Below, piece after piece: positions 9,430 to 17,049 of a stretch of DNA of 64,000 nucleotides (the first letter of the stretch is position 1; each line of letters opens with the position of its first letter). Below the pieces are notes generated by a model. It was not told the DNA's origin. It made no database searches and was given only the letters and a program-made list of their open reading frames with translations. Made by a program: the position numbers and the translations under genes. Origin of the DNA: Bacteroidota bacterium (GTDB lineage Bacteria > Bacteroidota > Ignavibacteria > Ignavibacteriales > Melioribacteraceae); NCBI GenBank assembly GCA_023397505.1, contig JAEWUC010000005.1, forward strand, positions 62,001 through 126,000, in the 5' to 3' direction.

Positions 9430-9821
9430 TGGCCGCCTCCGCCTCTTATTGCACTCTGCAAATCTTTATAATAGTTTCCTATTTTTTTTGCCGCGAAACG
9501 GTAGTTCAAAGTATTCTTGGCAAGCTCCGACATTTCTTTTTCAAGATTTACATTATTTACTTCGGATGTGCCTTCTGTTTTTAGATCATTAACAACATCT
9601 ATTTCCGATCCGAAAGTTTTTGCCGGTTCAATATTGATGTGTTTGGGATTATCTGCTTGTAGCCTGTTATTTACATTTTCGGAAAGGATATCTTCAAAAC
9701 TAACATCCTGCCTGCGGTAGTTTGCCGTTCCGATGTTCGCAATGTTTTTTGTTATTGTCTGATTTTTGACTGAGCAGTAGTCAATAAACTTTTCTAAAAG
9801 TTGTATTCTCGAATCGCTCAT
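9426..9821 (-). CDS. flgB: Flagellar proximal rod protein FlgB
   Basis: The 131-residue protein is the first rod subunit and the first gene of the basal-body operon. It has the expected N-terminal pattern with KNQTITKNIANIGTANYRRQD and a C-terminal axial motif MSELAKNTLNYRFAAKKIGNYY. A ribosome site GGAATAGGATG-like stretch precedes the ATG. The upstream 120 bases contain a partial sigma-54-like element (see 9849-9864). Size and order with flgC are standard. Confidence 0.94.
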   Translation of the reverse strand: MSDSRIQLLEKFIDYCSVKNQTITKNIANIGTANYRRQDVSFEDILSENVNNRLQADNPKHINIEPAKTFGSEIDVVNDLKTEGTSEVNNVNLEKEMSELAKNTLNYRFAAKKIGNYYKDLQSAIRGGGGQ

Positions 9822-9848
9822 AACATCCTATTCCTTTTCATGACAAAA

Positions 9849-9864
9849 GACAACTTCAATGCCA
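9849..9864 (-). promoter_or_regulatory. Candidate sigma-54 promoter of the flgB operon
   Basis: On the minus strand the element reads TGGCATTGAAGTTGTC, with the -24 TGGCA box and a -12 box TTGT. GG is followed by ten bases and then GT instead of the consensus GC. It lies about 28 bases before the flgB start. The NtrC-type activator at 20698 makes sigma-54 control of early or middle flagellar genes plausible. The mismatch at the -12 GC keeps confidence low. Confidence 0.33.
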
Positions 9865-9941
9865 GAGGGAAAAGCTTGTTTTTTATTGAATTTTAAGGGT
9901 GGCGGTAGAAAAGATGGCTAATTTTGTACAGTTGGAATTTA

Positions 9942-10187
9942 TTACTCAGAATAGTCAAGTATAATGGATTTTGTTTGCCCGCATGAACAAACGAATTTAA
10001 TTTCTTTTACATTTTCGCCGGCGTCTTTCTTTATGATGATTTTAACGCCTTCGTGAACTTCTTCTTCAACACTTATTTTTGTTGCGCCGACAAGTTGTGC
10101 AGTACCGCATTTTAAAATATTACTTTTGGACTTTGAGCCGTCCGCACTTATTTCTCTAAAAACCATATCATTAAATTGACTAGGCAT
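9942..10187 (-). CDS. Unknown 81-residue CxC protein after cheB
   Basis: I do not recognise the family. The 81-residue protein has a beta-rich middle (VEEEVHEGVKIIIKKDAG) and a C-terminal KFVCSCGQTKSIILDY with two cysteines in a CxCG pattern, plus another cysteine near residue 27; this could bind a metal. It has a GGAG ribosome site seven bases before the ATG and overlaps the cheB stop by eight bases, so it is very probably translated as the last gene of the chemotaxis operon. A chemotaxis-related adaptor or regulator role is an inference from position. Confidence 0.7.
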   Translation of the reverse strand: MPSQFNDMVFREISADGSKSKSNILKCGTAQLVGATKISVEEEVHEGVKIIIKKDAGENVKEIKFVCSCGQTKSIILDYSE

Positions 10188-11265
10188 TTGTCACTCCGTG
10201 ATTTACTAAATCTGCTATTTTTTCAAGCGAAACAACCGCATCGGCCAATCCCAAATCAACAATCGATTTAGGCATGCCGTAAACAACACACGACTCTTCA
10301 TTTTGCGCGATGCACTGTCCGCCCATTTTTTTTATTTTTTGAATTCCTTCAGTTCCGTCACGACCCATCCCGGTCATAATAATTCCAAGAAGTTTATCCT
10401 GGTAAACATCGGCAACAGAATTCAGCATAACATCAACCGAAGGCCTATGGAGAGTATCGCTCGGTTGATCTGAAAGTTTTATAGTCGGTTCAGCAAGCAA
10501 TTTTTTATTTAACGTCATATGTTTTCCGCCGGGTGCAATATAAATATGACTGCTTTTTACGACCTCATCATTCTCGGCTTCTTTTACAGTGTGCTTGCAC
10601 ATAGTGTTTAATCTTTCCGCTAAGGATTTTGTGAACATAGGCGGCATATGCTGAACAATAAATATCGGCTGTGTAACTCTATCCGAAATACTCGGCAAAA
10701 ACTTTTGAAGCGATAAAGGTCCGCCGGTTGAAATCCCGACACCGATTGCTTTATAATTTGTATTAATCTTTTTATTTGTAGTTATTATTGCGCCTGTAGC
10801 AATTCTTTTGTGCGAGGAAAGCGCTCTTAACCTACTTAATGTTTCACTTAAAGATTTCCTTTTAGCAATACTTTTTATTTTGCCTAAAAGATCTTCTTTA
10901 ATTTTTACAATGTCCATATTAACATAGGACATTCCCTTGGGAATAAAATCCACAGCACCCAATTCAAGTGCCTTCAAAGTTGCTTCGGCGCCTTCAACGG
11001 TTAGAGAACTTACCATTAAAACCGGCGTCGGAAAATCTTTCATAATTTTTTCGAGAGCCGTTAGCCCGTCCATCTTGGGCATTTCGATATCGAGTGTTAC
11101 AACATCCGGTCTCGTATTTTTTACAAGATTATACCCGTCTTCGCCGTCACGCGCTGTTCCGACAATTTCAATTTGTTCATCGCTCTGAAGCATGATACTG
11201 AGCGACTTTCGCATGAAAGCCGAATCGTCAACAATTGCTACTCTAATTTTACCGTTGCGCAACAT
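10180..11265 (-). CDS. cheB: Chemotaxis protein-glutamate methylesterase/deamidase CheB
   Basis: CheB removes methyl groups from chemoreceptors when phosphorylated by CheA. The 361-residue protein has an N-terminal receiver with acidic cluster VDDS at 12-15 and phospho-acceptor D59 in VVTLDIEMPKMDG. The C-terminal esterase domain has the catalytic triad: S179 in GISTGGP, H206 in VQHMPP, and D303 in MTGMGRDG. It overlaps the end of cheA by 17 bases and the following small gene by eight. All key residues are present. Confidence 0.96.
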   Translation of the reverse strand: MLRNGKIRVAIVDDSAFMRKSLSIMLQSDEQIEIVGTARDGEDGYNLVKNTRPDVVTLDIEMPKMDGLTALEKIMKDFPTPVLMVSSLTVEGAEATLKALELGAVDFIPKGMSYVNMDIVKIKEDLLGKIKSIAKRKSLSETLSRLRALSSHKRIATGAIITTNKKINTNYKAIGVGISTGGPLSLQKFLPSISDRVTQPIFIVQHMPPMFTKSLAERLNTMCKHTVKEAENDEVVKSSHIYIAPGGKHMTLNKKLLAEPTIKLSDQPSDTLHRPSVDVMLNSVADVYQDKLLGIIMTGMGRDGTEGIQKIKKMGGQCIAQNEESCVVYGMPKSIVDLGLADAVVSLEKIADLVNHGVTNA

Positions 11266-13108
11266 ATTCCGTTCTATTTATTAACTCGCTCAGATCCAAA
11301 ATCATCACAACGGTTCCGTCACCCATAATTGTAGAACCTGCAATTCCTTTAATCCTGCCGAGATAGTCGCCTAATGTTTTAATTACAATTTCTTTTTGAC
11401 CAATTAATTCATCTACTTTAATACCGAATTTCTTTTCAGCTACACCTACAAGAACAATATACTGCCAAACTTTATTGTCGTCCCTTTGCATTTTTTGATC
11501 GAGAAGATTATCAATATCCACAAGCGGAAGTACAAGTTCGCGCACACGCACAACTTGGTTGCCGTTAATTGTTGAAATATTATCAACATGTTCGCGTATA
11601 ACTTCTATAACAGAGCTTAGTGGAATAACGTATTTTTCTCTGCCTGCTCGCACAACCATACCGGAAATTATCGCAAGGGTGAGCGGAAGTTTTACAACCA
11701 TTTTAGTTCCCTTGCCAACAGTTGATTCTACGCTGATTATTCCCCGGAGTTTAGCAACGTTTGTACGAACCACATCCATTCCAACGCCGCGCCCGGAAAT
11801 GTTTGTAACTTTTGCGGCGGTTGAAAAGCCGGGAAGGAAAATTAAATTGTAAGCTTCCTGGACAGTCATTTCCTTAGCTTTCGCCTCGGTGATTAAACCT
11901 TTGTTAATTGCTTTTTCTTTCAGGAATTCGGTATCTATTCCTTTGCCGTCGTCTTCGATGGCAATTATTATATCATTACCTTCGTGAACTGCCGAAAGCG
12001 TAATTGTTCCGATTGGGTCCTTCCCGATTGCCTTCCTTTCTTCGGGAGATTCAATTCCATGATCGATTGAATTGCGTACAAGATGAACCAACGGATCGTT
12101 AATTTCTTCGATAAGAGTTTTGTCGAGTTCCGTTTCTTCACCGTTAATAATCAAACGGATTTGCTTGTTCACATCTTTTGAAAGATCCCTAACCAAACGC
12201 GGAAAGCGGTTAAAAACTTTACCGATTTTTACCATTCGCGTTTTCATCACAACAAGCTGTAGTTCGTTTGTCATCAAGTCAATTTGTTTTGAAGCATCTG
12301 CTATCGATTTAGCAAGCTGGGTTCCTTCGTGAAGTTCGGCTATATCGGAATTAACCTGAAGCAGTTGATTGCGCCCGAGTACAAGTTCCGAAACAATGTT
12401 TAATAATTGCTCAAGCCGTTCAACATCAACACGAATGCTTGTATCTTCTTTCTTGTTGGAAGAAGAATCGTCGGAATCTTTAACAACTTTTTTCTCAACT
12501 TTCTTTTTCTTTACTTCAGTTTTAACCGGAGTTGTTGATTCTTCAGGTTGGGCAGTAGTTGTTACTTCGGCTTTTATTTCTTCTGGTACGGCGGCAGCTA
12601 TTGTTTCTATATTAATTTCTTCGGGAATAATTTCTTCAATAATATTTTCTTCGACAGTTTTAATTTCCGGGTTGTCAATTGCAGCACTTCTGTTATTCTC
12701 TATTACACTCAATTGCACTTTAAGAATTTTAATTGTTCCATCAACATCAACATCTTCATTTTTGTGTTGTTCAATCCACCCGACTAATTCTTTAATCTTA
12801 TCGTACCCGGCAAGTATCGCATCCATCAAACCGGAAGTCAATTCAGCTTCGCCTTTGCGCAGTTTATTTAGAATATCTTCGCAAACGTGAGTAACCATTT
12901 GTAATTTTTCCAAACCGAGGAATCCCGATGTTCCTTTAATTGTATGGAAAGCTCTAAAAATAGTATTCAGCAAATCGGAATCTTTGGGTGTTTTTTCCAA
13001 TTCGACCAAATCTAAATCTAACTTTTCAAGAATCTCGTCGGTTTCAATGATGAAACTCTCGAAAATTTCTTTCATTTCCGGGTCGTTAAGAAGATTTATT
13101 TCTTCCAT
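11249..13108 (-). CDS. cheA: Chemotaxis histidine kinase CheA
   Basis: The 619-residue protein is the central chemotaxis kinase. The P1 Hpt domain carries H55 in FHTIKGTSGFLG. Residues about 140-220 are a low-complexity E/I/P/T/K linker where a P2 CheY-binding domain would normally be, so P2 appears to be missing or very degenerate. Next come the P3 dimerisation helices, the P4 ATPase with NSIDHGIESPEER, EDDGKGID and GRGVGMDVV, and the CheW-like P5 domain at the end (about 485-615). It lies between the CheZ-like gene and cheB. Its usual partner CheW is not here but at 49201. Confidence 0.95.
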   Translation of the reverse strand: MEEINLLNDPEMKEIFESFIIETDEILEKLDLDLVELEKTPKDSDLLNTIFRAFHTIKGTSGFLGLEKLQMVTHVCEDILNKLRKGEAELTSGLMDAILAGYDKIKELVGWIEQHKNEDVDVDGTIKILKVQLSVIENNRSAAIDNPEIKTVEENIIEEIIPEEINIETIAAAVPEEIKAEVTTTAQPEESTTPVKTEVKKKKVEKKVVKDSDDSSSNKKEDTSIRVDVERLEQLLNIVSELVLGRNQLLQVNSDIAELHEGTQLAKSIADASKQIDLMTNELQLVVMKTRMVKIGKVFNRFPRLVRDLSKDVNKQIRLIINGEETELDKTLIEEINDPLVHLVRNSIDHGIESPEERKAIGKDPIGTITLSAVHEGNDIIIAIEDDGKGIDTEFLKEKAINKGLITEAKAKEMTVQEAYNLIFLPGFSTAAKVTNISGRGVGMDVVRTNVAKLRGIISVESTVGKGTKMVVKLPLTLAIISGMVVRAGREKYVIPLSSVIEVIREHVDNISTINGNQVVRVRELVLPLVDIDNLLDQKMQRDDNKVWQYIVLVGVAEKKFGIKVDELIGQKEIVIKTLGDYLGRIKGIAGSTIMGDGTVVMILDLSELINRTEYVAQR

Positions 13109-13117
13109 ATCATTTGC

Positions 13118-13882
13118 TCATGAGAATAATTTATCAATCTCTTCCTGGGAAGTGTAAGTTTTTATTTCTATTAATTCATCCGCAATTTTTTGCGATTCGC
13201 CGTTGTTCTTGTAACGTGCATTAGGATTAAAAGCAGCTGTATTTGGCGCTTCAATTTCCATCGAATCTGATTTTCCGTTTTTATCATGAACTTCTGCAAC
13301 CTGTATTTCCACAATAAGCTCGCTAAGTTTTTGCTGGACAGATTCAATAAGGTGATTGACTGCAGCAAGCTGCTGCGCCGTGATATCCTGAACTTGAAGC
13401 GAAACAGTAATGTTGTATGCATCATCCTTAATTTTTTCAATTGCTTCAAAAACATTTTGAGGAACAGTGTGGTTTTCAACTATTTTATATAGTTCTTTTA
13501 TCAAACTTTGTGCTTCTTCGTTTCCGGAAGTTGCTGCCGCAAGTTTGTCTAGTAAATCCTTACCGTTATCGCTGGAATTAAATTCCTTTTTTAATGTTTC
13601 CTCAATCTTTCCAACTTCGGTAGAAATAACATCAACGAGATCGAGAATTTCCGTCGTAGCCATTTCAGTTGCATGGGTAACATTACTTATTTGATGCGAC
13701 GCTTTTGGAATTTTACTTGTACTATCCGCAATTGAATGATTTATGCTTTCTAGAAGCGGAATAGTATCCTGCATAAAATCAACTAGGTTTTGAATTATCG
13801 GAATAATTTTTTGACCGTAATTGAAAACCGATTTCAAATCGTTTAGTTTATCAAAAAGCTGCGTCATGTTTTTTGTCAACAT
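13118..13882 (-). CDS. cheZ: CheZ-like CheY-phosphate phosphatase
   Basis: The 254-residue, mostly helical protein carries VSLQVQDITAQQLAAVNHLI around residues 160-180, which corresponds to the CheZ active-site helix (D and Q of the DxxxQ pattern), preceded by long helices as in the CheZ four-helix bundle. The far C-terminus ends TSQEEIDKLFS. That resembles the CheY-binding peptide found both at the CheZ C-terminus and at the FliM N-terminus (EIDxLL). A GGGAGAAAG ribosome site precedes the ATG. The gene lies between cheY and cheA, which fits a role in resetting CheY-P. Similarity is at motif level, so the call is fairly but not fully certain. Confidence 0.75.
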   Translation of the reverse strand: MLTKNMTQLFDKLNDLKSVFNYGQKIIPIIQNLVDFMQDTIPLLESINHSIADSTSKIPKASHQISNVTHATEMATTEILDLVDVISTEVGKIEETLKKEFNSSDNGKDLLDKLAAATSGNEEAQSLIKELYKIVENHTVPQNVFEAIEKIKDDAYNITVSLQVQDITAQQLAAVNHLIESVQQKLSELIVEIQVAEVHDKNGKSDSMEIEAPNTAAFNPNARYKNNGESQKIADELIEIKTYTSQEEIDKLFS

Positions 13883-13894
13883 AACTTTCTCCCT

Positions 13895-14272
13895 CTATGC
13901 AGCGGCAAGAATAGCGCTGATTTTTTCTTTAAGAATTTGCGGGGTAAACGGCTTAACTATGTAGTTGTTTACCTTTGCATTTAACGCTTCAACAATATCT
14001 TCCTTAACTCCGCGCGTAGTAACCATAAGCACGGGAAGTTTTGCAAGTTTATCGTTGCCGCGGATAGCTTTGATAAGATCCAAACCCGATAAACCGGGCA
14101 TGTTCCAATCCGTGATTACGAAATTAATAGCGTCGTCGCCTGCCAATTTTGTTAGCGCTTCCTTTCCGTCACCGGCTTCAACAAAACTTTCGTAGCCCAG
14201 ATTTTTTAAAGAATTTGCAACAATCCGGCGCATTGTAAGAGAATCATCGACGATTAAAAATTTGAGATCCAT
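13895..14272 (-). CDS. cheY: Chemotaxis response regulator CheY
   Basis: The single receiver domain of 125 residues starts MDLKFLIVDDSLTMRR, has phospho-acceptor D in VITDWNMPGLSG, T/S in MVTTRG and K in YIVKPFTP. The start at 14272 is chosen because an AAGGAG ribosome site lies six bases upstream of it; a longer reading from 14287 would place that site inside the coding sequence. It sits directly before the CheZ-like gene, and is the better candidate of the two regulators for the motor-binding CheY. Confidence 0.9.
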   Translation of the reverse strand: MDLKFLIVDDSLTMRRIVANSLKNLGYESFVEAGDGKEALTKLAGDDAINFVITDWNMPGLSGLDLIKAIRGNDKLAKLPVLMVTTRGVKEDIVEALNAKVNNYIVKPFTPQILKEKISAILAAA

Positions 14273-14283
14273 TTTATGCTCCT

Positions 14284-14649
14284 TCAATTAATATATTTTG
14301 AAACTTCGTAAAGTACCCTTTTAGGATCGAAGGGTTTTACCAAATATGAATTAGCTCCGGCTTTAATGCCAAGCTCAATTTCTTCCTGTTTATCGAGTGA
14401 ACTTAGTATTATAATTGGAATTTCTTTATACTCTTCACTGCTTCTTACGGAACGCACCAACTCATAACCGTCAACATTTGGCATATTTAGATCCGTAATA
14501 ATCAAATCAACTTTTTCTTGCGGCAACTTTTCCAAAGCTTCCATACCGTCAGACGCAGTAACAATCCCGTATCCTTTCATCGTAAGCGAGAAGGCAACAA
14601 ACTTGCGGATTGTAGGCGAATCATCTGCCACAAGTATTACTTTTTTCAT
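14284..14649 (-). CDS. Second CheY-like single-domain response regulator
   Basis: A 121-residue receiver with VADDSPTIRKFV at the N-terminus, phospho-acceptor D in LIITDLNMPNVDGYEL, S in IIILSSLD and K in SYLVKPFDP. There is no output domain. The ATG at 14649 lies nine bases after an AGGAG site; the TTG two codons earlier is only three bases from it and is less likely. It follows cheR and precedes cheY. It could be a second motor regulator or a phosphate sink for CheA; the sequence does not decide. Confidence 0.88.
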   Translation of the reverse strand: MKKVILVADDSPTIRKFVAFSLTMKGYGIVTASDGMEALEKLPQEKVDLIITDLNMPNVDGYELVRSVRSSEEYKEIPIIILSSLDKQEEIELGIKAGANSYLVKPFDPKRVLYEVSKYIN

Positions 14650-14655
14650 TTTCAA

Positions 14656-15552
14656 CTACTCCTTTTTATAACCAATTGTTTTGGGAAAGCTTGTAAGCTT
14701 AAATGCCTTGGAAATTCCGTGAAGTGTTTCAGAATACCCAATAAACAAATATCCGCCGCTGTTCATCGCATCGTAAAGTTTAGAGACTACTTTTACTTTT
14801 GATTCCATATCAAAATAGATGAGAACATTTGCGCACATAATTAAATCGAAATTGAACATCATCTTCATCGCAAAATCATCGTATAAATTCATTACTTTGA
14901 AATTTACCATATTCACAATTTCAGGGTTCAATTCAAAAGAATTTTCTACGCGTGTAAAATATTTTTTAAGGTAATACGGTGGAGTTTGACGAATTGAATA
15001 TTCTTTATAAACACCCTTTTTTGCCGTATCGACAACCGCATTGTTAATATCAGTGCCAATTATTTCAAATTCAAAATCGGGGTATTTTGGTTTTATAATG
15101 TCCTTAATTAAAATTGCTATCGTGTATGCTTCTTCGCCGCTAGAGCTTGCCGCGCTCCAAATTCTTATTTTCCTTTGACGTGCTGCCTGCTTTCTTTGAA
15201 TCAAATCCGGGAATATATTATTGATCATCGCATCGAATTGCGGCTGATTACGAAAGAAGAATGTTTCGTTAATTGTTATGGCTTCGTAAAGGTATTTTTT
15301 TTCGTGATTACCTTTTAATGAGTCGTTTACGAAACTGTAATAATCTTCGAAGTTTGATAGTCCGAGATAATTTATTCTTTTTTGCAAACGGCTTTCGAGC
15401 AGGTACTTTTTATTATCCTGGAAATAAATTCCGCAGTTGGTATAAATGTATTTTCTCCAAACTTCAAAAGTTTTAGGAGACATTGCCTGACTTGCCGCTG
15501 CCCTGCCTGCTTCAAAGTTCATCGATTGCGCTGTGTTAAGTGATTGAAACAT
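14656..15552 (-). CDS. cheR: Chemotaxis protein methyltransferase CheR
   Basis: CheR transfers methyl groups from S-adenosylmethionine to receptor glutamates. The 298-residue protein has the small N-terminal helical domain (TFEVWRKYIYTNCGIYF), the ITINETFFFRNQPQF segment, the SAM-binding motif IRIWSAASSSGEEAYTIA, and FDLIMCANVLIYFD. The glycine-rich loop is slightly unusual (SAASSSGEE where many CheR have SAGCSTGEE). Its start overlaps the HEAT-repeat gene by one base (TAATG). With cheB it supplies adaptation for the two chemoreceptors of the window. Confidence 0.94.
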   Translation of the reverse strand: MFQSLNTAQSMNFEAGRAAASQAMSPKTFEVWRKYIYTNCGIYFQDNKKYLLESRLQKRINYLGLSNFEDYYSFVNDSLKGNHEKKYLYEAITINETFFFRNQPQFDAMINNIFPDLIQRKQAARQRKIRIWSAASSSGEEAYTIAILIKDIIKPKYPDFEFEIIGTDINNAVVDTAKKGVYKEYSIRQTPPYYLKKYFTRVENSFELNPEIVNMVNFKVMNLYDDFAMKMMFNFDLIMCANVLIYFDMESKVKVVSKLYDAMNSGGYLFIGYSETLHGISKAFKLTSFPKTIGYKKE

Positions 15553-16919
15553 TAGTTTTGTATCTCGCTTTGTCTTTCGGAAAGTATTTGTTTAGCTGTT
15601 TCGCTTACCATTTGTTCATCGTCATTCTGCAGTTTGTTAAGTGCATCTTCGGCAATAGGACTTTTAGAATATTGAAGTAATTCAACAAGACGCATTCTAT
15701 TCCAAATATTTTCATCTTCCAACATGATATCAACAAACAATAGTGCAATTTCTTCATCAAGCTTGAAAAGAAGTTCGATTGATGTTCTTCTAACTTCTTC
15801 ACTCGGATTTGTAATACATTGTGTAAGCGCATCGTTAAGACTGTGAAGCGGTACAGATTTTACTTCTTCAAAATTCATTTCAACAATATCGGTCAACAAG
15901 AATAACAGTTCTTTAAGATTTGAAGGCTGCAGTTTAATAAGCGTTGGAATTTTTATAATTACATTCTGCGGGTTGGCAAAAAGATTTTGCTTAATGTCTT
16001 CATCAAGCATAAAATCACTGCCCAATATTTTTAACAATTGTTCAGTTGTATCTGCATCGTGGAAATTGAGTGCAAGTTGAACAGCCGCATTTCTAAACTG
16101 GGGTTCACCTTCGGAAACAGTTCGTAAAATAAGGTTACGGATTTTTTCATCATATGGAATATCGAAACCGTATTTGTTTTTTAATTCTGCTATTGAATTT
16201 ATTAATGCCCATACAAGAGGCCCGCCGGTATTGTACAATTTATTAAGAAGAAAAAAGAATGTGCTTTCTTCTCCTGCAGCAGCAAGTCCTTCGATGATTG
16301 AATATCTGGAAAGTTCATCAACAACATCGTATTGCGCCATCATAAAACCAAGTGCAACACTACCGCCGATCTTCCCAAGCGCCTCGATTACGGACGGCTG
16401 ATATAATTCGCTTTTATTAAAGAAGTTTATCAATGTTGGAACAGCTTCTGCGTAGCGTATATTACCGAGAGTTTCAATACAAGCAAGAATTACATTATCA
16501 TATTGAGATTCGTTAAGAACTTTTAGAGCAGTATTTCCAACAGAAGGATCACCTATTAATCCAAGTACATCAAGAAGGAATTTTTGATCTGCATCGTTTG
16601 ACTGAAATATTTTTTCTTCCAGAACCGGAACTGCATTTGAACCAATTCTAATTAAAATATCGCCAGCTAAATTTCTAATTGTAATATCATCGGAGGAAAT
16701 ATATTTTACTAAAAACTTTGCCGAATTCCACTCAGTGTTGTTACCGAGTTTAATGGAAATCGTATTTCTAAGTCCCTTATCACTATCGGTAATCATATCA
16801 CAGAGTTTCTCAAGTACTTCGTCGGTAGGCTGCGAAATAATTAGTGATTCAACAGTATTTTTTCTAACAGTAGCATCTTCGGAATTTAGAAGATCCAAAA
16901 TTTGCCGGGCGTTTTCCAT
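15552..16919 (-). CDS. HEAT-repeat protein heading the chemotaxis operon
   Basis: The 455-residue protein is built of helical repeats of about 30-35 residues. Recurrent patterns such as VRKNTVESLI, TIRNLAGDILIRIGSNAVPVL, and EVRRTSIELLFKLDEEIALL are typical HEAT_2 units. There is no catalytic motif, signal peptide or membrane segment, so it is probably a cytoplasmic protein-binding scaffold. It is coupled to cheR through a TAATG overlap and seems to be the first gene of the chemotaxis operon. Its partner may be a chemotaxis protein, but that is inferred from location. Similar repeat proteins otherwise serve as phycobilin lyases, which is not supported here. Confidence 0.82.
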   Translation of the reverse strand: MENARQILDLLNSEDATVRKNTVESLIISQPTDEVLEKLCDMITDSDKGLRNTISIKLGNNTEWNSAKFLVKYISSDDITIRNLAGDILIRIGSNAVPVLEEKIFQSNDADQKFLLDVLGLIGDPSVGNTALKVLNESQYDNVILACIETLGNIRYAEAVPTLINFFNKSELYQPSVIEALGKIGGSVALGFMMAQYDVVDELSRYSIIEGLAAAGEESTFFFLLNKLYNTGGPLVWALINSIAELKNKYGFDIPYDEKIRNLILRTVSEGEPQFRNAAVQLALNFHDADTTEQLLKILGSDFMLDEDIKQNLFANPQNVIIKIPTLIKLQPSNLKELLFLLTDIVEMNFEEVKSVPLHSLNDALTQCITNPSEEVRRTSIELLFKLDEEIALLFVDIMLEDENIWNRMRLVELLQYSKSPIAEDALNKLQNDDEQMVSETAKQILSERQSEIQN

Positions 16920-16960
16920 TTATTACTCTTACTATTTAGTCTTAGTTAAACAAATTAAAT

Positions 16961-16999
16961 GCCGTTACATTTTCACGTTATTTTGTTAAATGTAACGGC
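16961..16999 (-). terminator. Likely terminator after the chemoreceptor gene
   Basis: A 12-base perfect stem (GCCGTTACATTT with AAATGTAACGGC, loop 16973-16987) lies 50 bases beyond the chemoreceptor stop. On the minus strand it is followed by a T-rich stretch (ATTTAATTTG), and on the plus strand by TTTTT. It separates the receptor transcript from the HEAT/che operon. Confidence 0.65.
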
Positions 17000-17015
17000 T
17001 TTTTCAAACATTTCA

Positions 17016-17031
17016 TGGTTAATATTAACCA
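17016..17031. promoter_or_regulatory. 16-base perfect palindrome between chemoreceptor and che operon
   Basis: TGGTTAATATTAACCA is a perfect 16-base palindrome located 18 bases past the chemoreceptor stop and about 100 bases before the HEAT gene start. It overlaps a TTGACA-like sequence on the minus strand that could be part of the che operon promoter. It could be an operator, or just the top of an AT-rich hairpin. Only the palindrome itself is seen. Confidence 0.3.
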
Positions 17032-17049
17032 CATGTCAATAAACAAACA

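Noticed and set aside
12369..12890. 173-residue plus-strand frame opposite cheA
   Set aside because: It mirrors the repetitive E/I/P/T/K linker of cheA; its serine-rich composition is the reverse-complement image of that linker.
15552..16919. HEAT-repeat protein as a phycobilin lyase (CpcE-like)
   Set aside because: There is no phycobiliprotein gene or pigment context; the operon is purely chemotaxis.
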